DNA of 64,000 nucleotides from Pseudoselenomonas ruminantium (GTDB lineage Bacteria; Bacillota; Negativicutes; Selenomonadales; Selenomonadaceae), in assembly GCA_902781305.1 (NCBI GenBank), contig CACZIV010000009.1, positions 30,983 through 94,982 of the forward strand, in the 5' to 3' direction. The first letter of the stretch is position 1. Each line of letters starts with the position of its first letter. A program made the translations under genes and the position numbers. Positions 42,716 through 50,608 of this stretch are shown piece by piece. The notes under the pieces are model-generated. The model worked only from the letters and a program-made list of their open reading frames with translations, did not search any database and was not told the origin of the DNA.

Positions 42716-44472
42716 GTTTGCAAGATAAAGTAGATCATGCTTATTTTACCCGCAAGATGTTTATGGGGGCAGTGTTGCCTGCCCCTTTGGCCGGGATTGG
42801 CCTGGCCTTGGCGGAAATGGGACATACAATTTTGGTGGGGCATGCTATCGGCACGGAGGGGCTGGCTGCTGTGGGCTTTGTCTCGCCGCTCTTCCTGCTG
42901 GCGGCTTTCTTTGTTTTTGGTCTTTCTATGGGCGGGGCAGTGATTTATGCCAATCTCATGAATGAGGGAAAACAGGAGGAGGCTCTTGCCATCTTCCGAT
43001 TCTTCCTGCGACTGGCTGCCGTTATCGGCTTTGGCATGGCAGTCGGGGGCTTGCTGATGGAGGATGGGGTGCTGACGCTATTGGGCACATCTCCGGAGGA
43101 TGGCGAAGTCTACCAGCTGACCAAAAGCTATATCACGTTTATCCTGCTCGGGATTCCTTTTGAGATTCTTATGGAGCTGGTGACCGCCTACTTGCGGAAT
43201 GACAATGCCGATACGTTGGCCATCACCCTGCAGACTATCAGCGGTTTGGCCAATCTGGCTGTCAGCGCCATGCTGCTCTTATTCTTTGACTGGGGCATTA
43301 CCGGTTGCAGTTTTGGCTTTTTCATGGCCAATGCGGGAACCTTTGCCATTGCCATGGGCTACCTTTGTCTGGGCAGAGGGCAGCTGCGGGTGTTGGGCAG
43401 GGCAGCTTCCTTCCGGGAGGCCTTCAAGGCCCTTCGCTTGGGTTTTGCTACATCATCGGAGTATATCTTTGATGCCATCTTTACCTTGGCAGCTATCCAC
43501 CTCATGATGGATTTGGCAGGCACCGAAGGGGTAGCGGTGTTCAATATCATTGAAAATCTTTCCCTGCTGTTCATCTTTATCTATGAGTTTATCGGCAAGA
43601 CGGCCCAGCCGCTTTTTTCAACCTTCTTTGCCGAGTGCAATTTCACCGAGCTGCACCGTGTCTTCCGCTATTGCCTGCTATATTCTCTCCTGTTGGGCCT
43701 CCTGGCTACGGTCGGGGTTATGCTCTGGCCTCAGGTACTGGATTTGCTCTTTGGCATGGAGGATATCGGTGAGGTGGGCAAGGCCTACTATGCGGCTAGG
43801 GTCTTCTGCATCGGCACCATCTTCATGGGGGTGTGCCTGCTGCTGCAGAATTATCTCCAGTCTGAGGAGGATGAAAAAGGGGCTTTTCTGGTGGTCTTTA
43901 TGCGGCGCGTTGGCGCCGGCCTGCCGCTGCTGTTCCTGCTGGCAGAGGGGGGCTTTTACGTCTTCTGGTTTGTTTATCCCTTGGGGGAACTGGTGACTTT
44001 GGCGGTAATCTGGTTTTACCAGCGGCGCCGGGGAGAGCGCAAATCCATCCCTGCCGAGCGGGTCTACAGTGTTTCCTTCCTGGGCTATGGGGAGGCATTA
44101 ACCCAGCAATTGGAGGCCATAGAGGACTTCGCTGTCCGCTGGGGGGCTGATGAAAGGAAACGCTACCTCCTGCGGCTGGCTTTGGAGGAAATCTGCGAGG
44201 AGGAAAGCTTCCGCTTCAAGAGGGAAGCCGTGCTGGTGCAGCTTACTTTGATTGCCCGGGAAGATGGGATTTTTGAGCTTCATTTTCGGGATGATGGAGA
44301 GGAGTTTGACCCCTTCCAGCTGGCCAAGGAAGCGCTGGCCCATCAGCCGAAAGGAATGGCAGAAGCTGCCCGGAATACCCGCGGTATTGGTCTGCATATG
44401 GTCAAAAGCCATGCGGTCAATTTTTTTTATCGCAGCTATCAGGGATTCAATACATTGACGCTGTCTATCTGA
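42712..44472 (+). CDS. MATE-family exporter fused to an RsbW-like ATPase (anti-sigma kinase) domain
   Basis: A 586-residue protein. Residues 1 to about 445 form a 12-helix MATE transporter. Residues about 450-586 are a cytosolic HATPase_c_2 domain: DDGEEFDP (G1-like) and RGIGLHMV (G2). At the N box the sequence is LALEEICEEE, where the family has Asn (EEALTN), so kinase activity is uncertain. TTG 42712 overlaps the NRPS stop by four bases, with AAGGAGG at 42698-42704. The likely role is to export the peptide and to bind or phosphorylate the operon's STAS domains. Confidence 0.85.
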   Translation: MSLQDKVDHAYFTRKMFMGAVLPAPLAGIGLALAEMGHTILVGHAIGTEGLAAVGFVSPLFLLAAFFVFGLSMGGAVIYANLMNEGKQEEALAIFRFFLRLAAVIGFGMAVGGLLMEDGVLTLLGTSPEDGEVYQLTKSYITFILLGIPFEILMELVTAYLRNDNADTLAITLQTISGLANLAVSAMLLLFFDWGITGCSFGFFMANAGTFAIAMGYLCLGRGQLRVLGRAASFREAFKALRLGFATSSEYIFDAIFTLAAIHLMMDLAGTEGVAVFNIIENLSLLFIFIYEFIGKTAQPLFSTFFAECNFTELHRVFRYCLLYSLLLGLLATVGVMLWPQVLDLLFGMEDIGEVGKAYYAARVFCIGTIFMGVCLLLQNYLQSEEDEKGAFLVVFMRRVGAGLPLLFLLAEGGFYVFWFVYPLGELVTLAVIWFYQRRRGERKSIPAERVYSVSFLGYGEALTQQLEAIEDFAVRWGADERKRYLLRLALEEICEEESFRFKREAVLVQLTLIAREDGIFELHFRDDGEEFDPFQLAKEALAHQPKGMAEAARNTRGIGLHMVKSHAVNFFYRSYQGFNTLTLSI

Positions 44473-44480
44473 AGATAGAC

Positions 44481-44513
44481 AAAATGGGCTGTTGCATAGC
44501 AACAGCCCATTTT
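44481..44513. terminator. Bidirectional terminator between the NRPS operon and lldP
   Basis: A 15-bp perfect stem, AAAATGGGCTGTTGC / GCAACAGCCCATTTT, with loop ATA and A/T runs on both sides, between convergent genes. Confidence 0.93.
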
Positions 44514-44528
44514 ATGATGAAATTTTAT

Positions 44529-46064
44529 TTAGCCCACCAATGTCTGGCCAAGGTAAACGATAAGTCCCATGGCGATAATGAAGGGCAGGTAAACTTTTGC
44601 GGCGAAAGCCAGCAGTTTGCCGTCTGCACCGGACGTCTTGATGGCGGCGACCGCGATAGCAATACTCTGAATGGAAATCATCTTGCCGGCGCAGGCGCCC
44701 GTAGCGTTTGCGGCAGCAATCCAGGCTTGAGCGGCAGGTGTAGCACCGATAGCCTGAGCGGCTTCAGTCTGCAGCTTACCAAAGAGTACGCAGCTCGACG
44801 TTGCCGAACCGGTGATAAAGGTACCAATGGAACCGATAAAGGCGGCAATCAAAGGATAGGCCGTGCCCGTAGCGGCAACAGCAGCTTCAGCAATCTCATG
44901 CGTCATGCCGGCATAGCCCATGACCTTTGCGGTAGCGATAACGGAGATAATCGTTAAAATGGTGAAGCGCAGGCCGTATACGGTCTTTTGGAGTACGCCG
45001 AGCATTTCGCCAAAGCCAGCGCCCTGCTTGGCACCGCCGATAAAGGCAGCCAGGAAAATCAGAACGCCCGGGGTAGCAACCCAGGTAAAGGTGTAAGGTG
45101 CGCCGCCTTCGCCGTCATAAATCAGTACGGAGGACTTAATGAGGTTTAGCGGGTCATGGATAGCCGGAATCAGCTTGGACGTAGCCAGCAGGAAAACGAA
45201 GATGAGGATGAACGGCAGCCAGGCGGTGATGGCTTTGCCGGCGGTCAGCTTTTCGCCATCATCTTCATGGGCGGGCATAGCATAAGCCGGGTCATTGACC
45301 GGGAACATTTTAGCACAGGCAACGATTGCGCCCATAGCACCGATAGAACCGGCAACAACAGCCAGTTCCGGGCCCATGGTAGCAGCTACGGCAAGTTCCG
45401 GAATGAGGAAACCGAAGGAAGCACCAAGGCAGGTAGCAACCATGCCTTTAAGAGCTTTCAGAGAGCCGCCGGCAACCAACGTCATGATGAACGGGCAAAG
45501 GATAGTCAGCGGTGCCAGCTGCAGGCAGGTGTAGGTGGCAAGGGTGGTAGCATCGGTGCCTGTAACATTGCCCAGCGTAACCAAAGGGATGCCGATGGAG
45601 CCATAAGCCGTCGGGACGGAGTTGGCGACCAGGCAGACGCTGGCGGCAAGGAGGGGATTGACGCCGATACCAACGAGCATGCTGGCGGGAATGGCGATAG
45701 CCGTACCGAAACCGGCCATACCTTCCATGAAGCCGCCGAAGCCCCAACCAATGAGCAGAATCAGCACGCGGCGGTCATTGCTGACGGAGGTCAGCATCTT
45801 CTTGATGCCGTCCATACCCTTGGTATGTTCGGACAGGTTGTAAGTAAAGATAGCAGCAATGATAACCAAAAGGATTGGCCAGCAGGCCAGAGCCACACCT
45901 TCCAGGAAGGCCTGGAAGGCATGAATGGTGGTCATGTCGTAAAGACCAATGCCGACGACCACTGAAAGCAGGAGGGCCAGCAGGCAGGCTTTGTGAGGCT
46001 GCATGTGCAGTACGCACAGCGCTACAGCCAGCCAAAGGATTGGTGAAAGCGCAATCAGAAACAA
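44529..46064 (-). CDS. lldP: L-lactate permease (LldP/LctP family)
   Basis: A 511-residue membrane protein with about 12-13 helices and typical family segments: GWGFGGFMEGMAGFGTAIAIPASMLVGIG, shown in part as GGFMEGMAGFGTA; VANSVPTAYGSIGIPL; FITGSATSSCVLFGKLQ; and NATGACAGKMISIQSIAIA. It imports or exchanges lactate across the inner membrane; Selenomonas species are known lactate users. TTG start at 46064 after GAAAGGA. Its own promoter lies at 46121-46150, and the NiaP-like gene is upstream on the same strand, separated by a long hairpin. Confidence 0.93.
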   Translation of the reverse strand: MFLIALSPILWLAVALCVLHMQPHKACLLALLLSVVVGIGLYDMTTIHAFQAFLEGVALACWPILLVIIAAIFTYNLSEHTKGMDGIKKMLTSVSNDRRVLILLIGWGFGGFMEGMAGFGTAIAIPASMLVGIGVNPLLAASVCLVANSVPTAYGSIGIPLVTLGNVTGTDATTLATYTCLQLAPLTILCPFIMTLVAGGSLKALKGMVATCLGASFGFLIPELAVAATMGPELAVVAGSIGAMGAIVACAKMFPVNDPAYAMPAHEDDGEKLTAGKAITAWLPFILIFVFLLATSKLIPAIHDPLNLIKSSVLIYDGEGGAPYTFTWVATPGVLIFLAAFIGGAKQGAGFGEMLGVLQKTVYGLRFTILTIISVIATAKVMGYAGMTHEIAEAAVAATGTAYPLIAAFIGSIGTFITGSATSSCVLFGKLQTEAAQAIGATPAAQAWIAAANATGACAGKMISIQSIAIAVAAIKTSGADGKLLAFAAKVYLPFIIAMGLIVYLGQTLVG

Positions 46065-46120
46065 AAAATCAAGTCCTTTCTTAATATAAGACCATGAAAA
46101 TAATATGAATAAGATACTTC

Positions 46121-46150
46121 ATTATATAAGCAGGTACTAAAAATTGTCAA
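46121..46150 (-). promoter_or_regulatory. Promoter of lldP
   Basis: Minus strand -35 TTGACA (46150-46145) and -10 TATAAT (46126-46121), spacer 18; both boxes perfect. The likely start site is about 50 bases before the lldP start codon. Confidence 0.85.
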
Positions 46151-46203
46151 TGGGATAATAAAAGGTTCTATCTTAAAAAAAGTGTGGAAAATCTAACAAC
46201 TAT

Positions 46204-46239
46204 CATAAATAAGTCATAAAACATAAATAAGTCATAAAA
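46204..46239. repeat. Perfect 18-bp tandem repeat upstream of lldP
   Basis: CATAAATAAGTCATAAAA occurs twice head to tail (46204-46221 and 46222-46239). It lies about 55-90 bases upstream of the lldP -35 box, where an activator could bind two adjacent sites. Confidence 0.75.
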
Positions 46240-46245
46240 GTGGCA

Positions 46246-46323
46246 CCAGCCCATGAGGACTTATTCCTGCGCTAGTACGCGCGGGGCGCGTAAATCGCTT
46301 AGGAACAAGTCCTCATGGGCTGG
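46246..46323. other. Long inverted repeat between the NiaP-like gene and lldP
   Basis: Arms CCAGCCCATGAGGACTT (46246-46262) and its exact complement (46307-46323), 17 bp, with an imperfect inner stem (GTACGCGC / GCGCGTA). It lies 50 bases downstream of the NiaP-like stop on the minus strand, so it may end that transcript, though there is no T run. It lacks the core of the A-F repeat family. Confidence 0.65.
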
Positions 46324-46373
46324 TGGAGTTCATACTTATCTATTGTTTACTGTTCGATTTTTGCGGAGAATGG

Positions 46374-47720
46374 TCAGCCTTCCATGGCGACTTCGAGTTC
46401 TTCGAGTGTTTTCTGCTTGCTTTCTTTGCCGAGCAGGATAACGACAGCCGAGATAATGACAAATACCGAAGCGAACATCAGGAAGATGGTGTTCATGCCG
46501 AAGGCATTGCCGAGCATTACACCGACCAGCATGGGGGCCAGCATACCGCCGATACGCCCAAAGCCGGCGGCCCAGCCGCTGCCCAGGGCGCGGATAGCGG
46601 TGGGGTACTGTTCCGGGGTGTAGGTGTAGATAACGCCCCAGGCGCCGAGGTTGAAGAAGCTCATAGCGGAACCCCAGGCTAAAAGGGAAGTGGAGGTTTC
46701 GGCGTTGCCGAAGAAGAAGGAGCAGACACCGGAGAGCAGGAGGAACAGGGACAGGGTGTATTTGCGGCCAATCACATCCACGAGCCAGGCAGCGGCATAA
46801 TAACCGGGCAGCTGGGCAAGGGTCATGATGAGGACATATTCAAAGGTCTTGACCACGGCAAAGCCCTGTGCGTAAACGATGGAGGGCAGCCACATGAAAA
46901 TGCCGTAGTAGCTGAAGACGATGCCGAACCAGGCGAGCCAAAGCATAGCTGTACGGGTGCGGAAAGGCGCACTCCAGAGCGCCGTGAATTTTGGCTGAGC
47001 AGATTTTTCCTGATGGGTCAGTTCAGACAGGTCAATTTCCCCCGTAAACGGCTGGCTCTGAACGCCAAGTTTTTTCTCGAGCATCAGGATAACGTCCTGC
47101 GCTTCTTTGACGCGGTTTTTCGTCAGCAGGTAACGGATGGATTCCGGCATATGCAGGCGGATCAGGAAGACATAAAGGGCAGGCAGGGTACCAATGACGA
47201 AGGCAATCTGCCAGCCAAAGGCGGGGATTAAGAGATAGGAGATGCAGGCAGCTACCAGCCAGCCTACGCCCCAGAAGCTTTCGAGCAGGACGATGAAACG
47301 GCCGCGCAGATGTGCCGGAGCGTATTCGCTCATGAGCGTTGCAGCAACCGGCAGCTCACCGCCAAGGCCAAAGCCCACGAGGAAACGGAACACGAGCAGG
47401 GATTCATAGCTCCAGGACAGGGCGCACATCCCCGTGGACAGGCTGTAGAGCAGAACAGTCAAGGAAAATACCCGCTTGCGGCCAATGCGGTCAGCCAGGG
47501 TTCCGGCGAGCACTGCACCCAGTGCCATGCCGATAAGGCCGATGGAGCCAATCCAGCCCACCTGTGCAGGCGTAAGTGCCCACTCTTTGGCCAGCACAGG
47601 CAGGACAAAGGCGATAAGCCCAGTGTCCATGGAGTCAAAAAGCCAGCCAAGGCCGGTCAGTAACAATAGCTTGTAATGGAATGTACCCACGGGCAGGGAT
47701 TCCAAGCGCTGTAAAATCAT
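46374..47720 (-). CDS. MFS transporter, NiaP (nicotinate)-like
   Basis: A 448-residue major facilitator with 12 helices. GLGWLFDSMDTGLIAFVLP at helix 1, GTLADRIGRKRVF and RFLVGFGLGGELPVA are typical of the sugar-porter/SV2-like group that includes NiaP/YceI niacin transporters. The substrate is inferred, supported by TGTC/GACA palindromes in the promoter that recall niacin-regulated (NiaR) operators. ATG 47720 follows GAAAGAGG; an upstream in-frame TTG at 47750 lacks a site. Confidence 0.75.
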   Translation of the reverse strand: MILQRLESLPVGTFHYKLLLLTGLGWLFDSMDTGLIAFVLPVLAKEWALTPAQVGWIGSIGLIGMALGAVLAGTLADRIGRKRVFSLTVLLYSLSTGMCALSWSYESLLVFRFLVGFGLGGELPVAATLMSEYAPAHLRGRFIVLLESFWGVGWLVAACISYLLIPAFGWQIAFVIGTLPALYVFLIRLHMPESIRYLLTKNRVKEAQDVILMLEKKLGVQSQPFTGEIDLSELTHQEKSAQPKFTALWSAPFRTRTAMLWLAWFGIVFSYYGIFMWLPSIVYAQGFAVVKTFEYVLIMTLAQLPGYYAAAWLVDVIGRKYTLSLFLLLSGVCSFFFGNAETSTSLLAWGSAMSFFNLGAWGVIYTYTPEQYPTAIRALGSGWAAGFGRIGGMLAPMLVGVMLGNAFGMNTIFLMFASVFVIISAVVILLGKESKQKTLEELEVAMEG

Positions 47721-47751
47721 AATGAATACCTCTTTCCTAAAATACGACAAC

Positions 47752-47809
47752 TGTCATGACAATGAAAAATAACAATATGCATTATACACTGTCTTGACAC
47801 CTGTCGCAA
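47752..47809 (-). promoter_or_regulatory. Promoter and palindromic operators of the NiaP-like gene
   Basis: Minus strand -35 TTGCGA (47809-47804) and -10 TATAAT (47786-47781), spacer 17. The spacer is largely ACTGTCTTGACACCTGTCG on the plus strand (47788-47806), which contains the near-palindrome TGTCTTGACA. A perfect palindrome, TGTCATGACA (47752-47761), lies just after the start site. This layout suits a repressor. Similarity to NiaR sites is from memory and unverified. Confidence 0.55.
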
Positions 47810-48002
47810 GGGTGTTTTACTGATGTTTACGAATTTACGCGTTTTTTTTCAAAAAATGTAAACTTTTTTGGGGAAAGCAGTTGCAGGAAGTATGCAGGCT
47901 TGTTAAAATGTAAGGTACGAAACTTATTGACCGGAAATAATAGCGGTTAAAGATGCCGCAGGAAATGGTAGATAAAATAAGGATTTTTAGGGAGGACAAA
48001 CT

Positions 48003-49922
48003 ATGATTAGAGAGCATCGGAGCCGTGCTAAGCTCGAAGCTTATTATGAAAAATTTTCCCAGGATGGTGTACTGGACCCTAACGTACATCCATGGGTGGC
48101 GGATTCCTGGCAGCAGAGTAAAAAACATGGCGTGGGAACGGAAAAAATGGCCATTCATCATCTGCTGTCGAAAGAGGCGTTTCACGAACTGCAGTTAAAG
48201 CATGCGGATGCCATTGACTATTTAAGTGACCTCAGTGATGGGATTAAGGAATTCTTCCAGGAATACAATCTGAGCCTGCTGCTGATTGATGCGGATTGTA
48301 CGGTGCTCAAGAGCTATTCTCTGCCCTTCTATCAGATGACCCCAGGAGAAATCGAAGGGGCTAATGTGGGCATTGACCAGGTCGGGACATCTTCCATCAG
48401 TGTGGCCTTGGAGCATAAGGCGCCGTTCTGGATGTTTGGTCCGGAGATGTGGGTCAAAGAGTGTCAGTTAGGGGATGCCTGCTCTGCGCCGGTTATGGTC
48501 AGTGGCGAACTTACCTATATTATTACGCTGGTTTCCATGGAACAGGTGGCTATGCCGCAGGATGCGGTCATTTCCCTGCTGTTCACCATGCGCAAGGCCT
48601 TGGAACGTCATCTGAGTGAATCGGTTCGCATTAAGGCGGAAGAAGCGATTTTGGACGCGACGCCCTTTGCGGTATATCATGTACTGCCCGGTGGTGAGGT
48701 GGCTTATGCCAACCGCCTTGGCCATACGCGTCTGGAAGGTATCGGCGCCAAGCGTGACCCTGGCACGCGCCGCAGTGCGTCCAACCTCAATGATGTGATT
48801 ATGAACTATCAGCATACGCCGATTTATAAAGGGTTCCGGGGAATTCCTTCCTATAATAAAGAAGTGACCTGGATTACGCCGGCTAAAACGTATGAGGATA
48901 TTACGACAGTCGTGCCGCTGGAACGTGATGAGGACCAGGCTGTGCAGAGCGTGGTTGTCGTTTCTATGCCTATCGAAGATTTGCGCACGCTGGTAGCGCA
49001 TGCGGCCGGTTATACGGCGAAGTACAGTCTTGGCTCCATGGTGGGCGAGGGCACGACCTTTGCCAGCGTCCGCAACAAGGCAGCGCGCGTGGCAAAGAAC
49101 AAGCATCATGTATTGATTCAGGGCGAGGCCGGCACTGGCAAACAGCGCATGGCGCATGGCATTCATCAGGGCAGTCCGCGGGCTGCCGGGCCGCTGATTA
49201 CCCTGCGCTGCGGTGATACGACACCGGAACTTCTGGAGCAGGAACTCTTCGGTGTGGTGCTGAATTCCGAGGTCAGCCATCAGGGGCGTCTCGAACTGGC
49301 CTCGGGTGGTACGTTGTTCCTCGATGAAATCGAAAAAATGCCGAAAAGTATCGCTAAAGAACTGGCAGCAGCTTTGAATAAGGGCAAGGCCTGCCGCGTA
49401 GGCGAGCAGGTGGAGCGCAGTATTGATGTGCGCATTATTGCCGCCTGCGACAGCGATTTGAAGCGCCTGACGGAACGCGGCCTGTTTGACCGTGACCTCT
49501 ATGATGCCCTGTCCAAGAGCATTGTGCGCGTGCCGGCTCTTCGCAGCCGCCGGGAGGATATTCCCAAACTGGCGGCCCATATCATCAGCGAACTGGCGGA
49601 GCAGCATCAGATGCAGCCGAAGAAAATCCTGCCGGAAACGGAAGAGGTGCTGCGCAATTACGATTGGCCGGGCAATATCAAGCAGTTACAGAGTGTGCTG
49701 GAATATGCCTTCTTTAACACGACGGAGACGGAGATCAATCCGCATGACATCAGCCTGATGGGGGATGTCAAGCCCGATAACAAGTGGAAAGAGGACAAGG
49801 AAGTCTTCGTAAAGGCCTGGCAGGCTGCGGGCGGCAATGTAAGCCGTCTGGCCAACCTCTTAAATGTCAGCCGTGTGACCTTGTACCGTTATTTGAAGAA
49901 GTATGGATTGGAAAAGAAGTAA
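48003..49922 (+). CDS. AcoR/DhaR-like AAA+ transcription regulator without GAFTGA
   Basis: A 639-residue regulator. Residues 1-320 hold GAF/PAS-like sensor regions (VHPWVADSWQQSKKHG at the start is typical of AcoR-like proteins). The AAA+ domain has Walker A GEAGTGKQ and Walker B GGTLFLDEIEK. After ELFG the sequence is VVLNSEVSHQG, so the sigma-54-contacting GAFTGA loop is missing. The C-terminus is a Fis-type helix-turn-helix (NVSRLANLLNVSRVTLYRYLKK). It therefore probably does not drive sigma-54 promoters. It is divergent from the NiaP-like and lldP genes, possible targets. Confidence 0.85.
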   Translation: MIREHRSRAKLEAYYEKFSQDGVLDPNVHPWVADSWQQSKKHGVGTEKMAIHHLLSKEAFHELQLKHADAIDYLSDLSDGIKEFFQEYNLSLLLIDADCTVLKSYSLPFYQMTPGEIEGANVGIDQVGTSSISVALEHKAPFWMFGPEMWVKECQLGDACSAPVMVSGELTYIITLVSMEQVAMPQDAVISLLFTMRKALERHLSESVRIKAEEAILDATPFAVYHVLPGGEVAYANRLGHTRLEGIGAKRDPGTRRSASNLNDVIMNYQHTPIYKGFRGIPSYNKEVTWITPAKTYEDITTVVPLERDEDQAVQSVVVVSMPIEDLRTLVAHAAGYTAKYSLGSMVGEGTTFASVRNKAARVAKNKHHVLIQGEAGTGKQRMAHGIHQGSPRAAGPLITLRCGDTTPELLEQELFGVVLNSEVSHQGRLELASGGTLFLDEIEKMPKSIAKELAAALNKGKACRVGEQVERSIDVRIIAACDSDLKRLTERGLFDRDLYDALSKSIVRVPALRSRREDIPKLAAHIISELAEQHQMQPKKILPETEEVLRNYDWPGNIKQLQSVLEYAFFNTTETEINPHDISLMGDVKPDNKWKEDKEVFVKAWQAAGGNVSRLANLLNVSRVTLYRYLKKYGLEKK

Positions 49923-49933
49923 GGAGAAAGATT

Positions 49934-50584
49934 GTGCGTTTACGTAGAAAGCCTTGGGTAGATGAAGCTATCCATGAATTTGATGCCTTTGTCATCAGCA
50001 AGGACCAGGAGATTGGCGAGGAGAAAAAAGGCCAGTGGAGTGAAATCTTTGGCCGTCAGGCGCCGCTGCATGTAGAACTGGGCACTGGCAAGGGGGATTT
50101 TATCACGCAGCTGGCTGAACGCAATCCGGATATTAATTATATCGGGATTGAGGCTCAGCAGGACGTGCTCTATTCTGCGGCTAAGAAAGTCGCGGAAAAG
50201 GGGCTTACCAATATCCGGTTGCTGGTATTTGATATCAACAACATCGAAAACATCTTTGACGAGGCAGAAGTGGACCGCTTCTATGTGAACTTCTGCGACC
50301 CTTGGCCGAAGAAGCGTCATGCCAAGCGTCGTCTGACCCATGTGGGCTTTTTGGAAAAATACCGCAAGCTCCTGAAAAAGCCGGGTGAACTGCATTTCAA
50401 GACGGATAACCGCCCGCTGTTTGATTTTTCCCTGGAACAGTTCGAGGAAGCTGGTCTTAAAGTTCAGGATGTTTCCTTTGACCTGCATGCGGAGAACCGT
50501 CCGGATAATATTATGACGGAGTATGAACGCAAGTTCAGCGGCTTTGGCGAGAAAATCAACCGCTGTGAGGTTATATTCGCGTAA
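49934..50584 (+). CDS. trmB: tRNA (guanine-N7)-methyltransferase
   Basis: A 216-residue SAM-dependent enzyme that makes m7G46 in tRNA. Motifs: VELGTGKGDFI (SAM site), NYIGIEAQQDVL, and the family signature FYVNFCDPWPKKRHAKRRL, with TDNRPLFDFSL near the end. GTG 49934 with AAGGAG upstream gives the normal N-terminus RLRRKPW; the same frame is open further upstream inside the regulator gene. The SEDS gene follows after 24 bases. Confidence 0.95.
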   Translation: MRLRRKPWVDEAIHEFDAFVISKDQEIGEEKKGQWSEIFGRQAPLHVELGTGKGDFITQLAERNPDINYIGIEAQQDVLYSAAKKVAEKGLTNIRLLVFDINNIENIFDEAEVDRFYVNFCDPWPKKRHAKRRLTHVGFLEKYRKLLKKPGELHFKTDNRPLFDFSLEQFEEAGLKVQDVSFDLHAENRPDNIMTEYERKFSGFGEKINRCEVIFA

Positions 50585-50608
50585 ACGAAGGCACAAGGAG
50601 GCTTTTTT

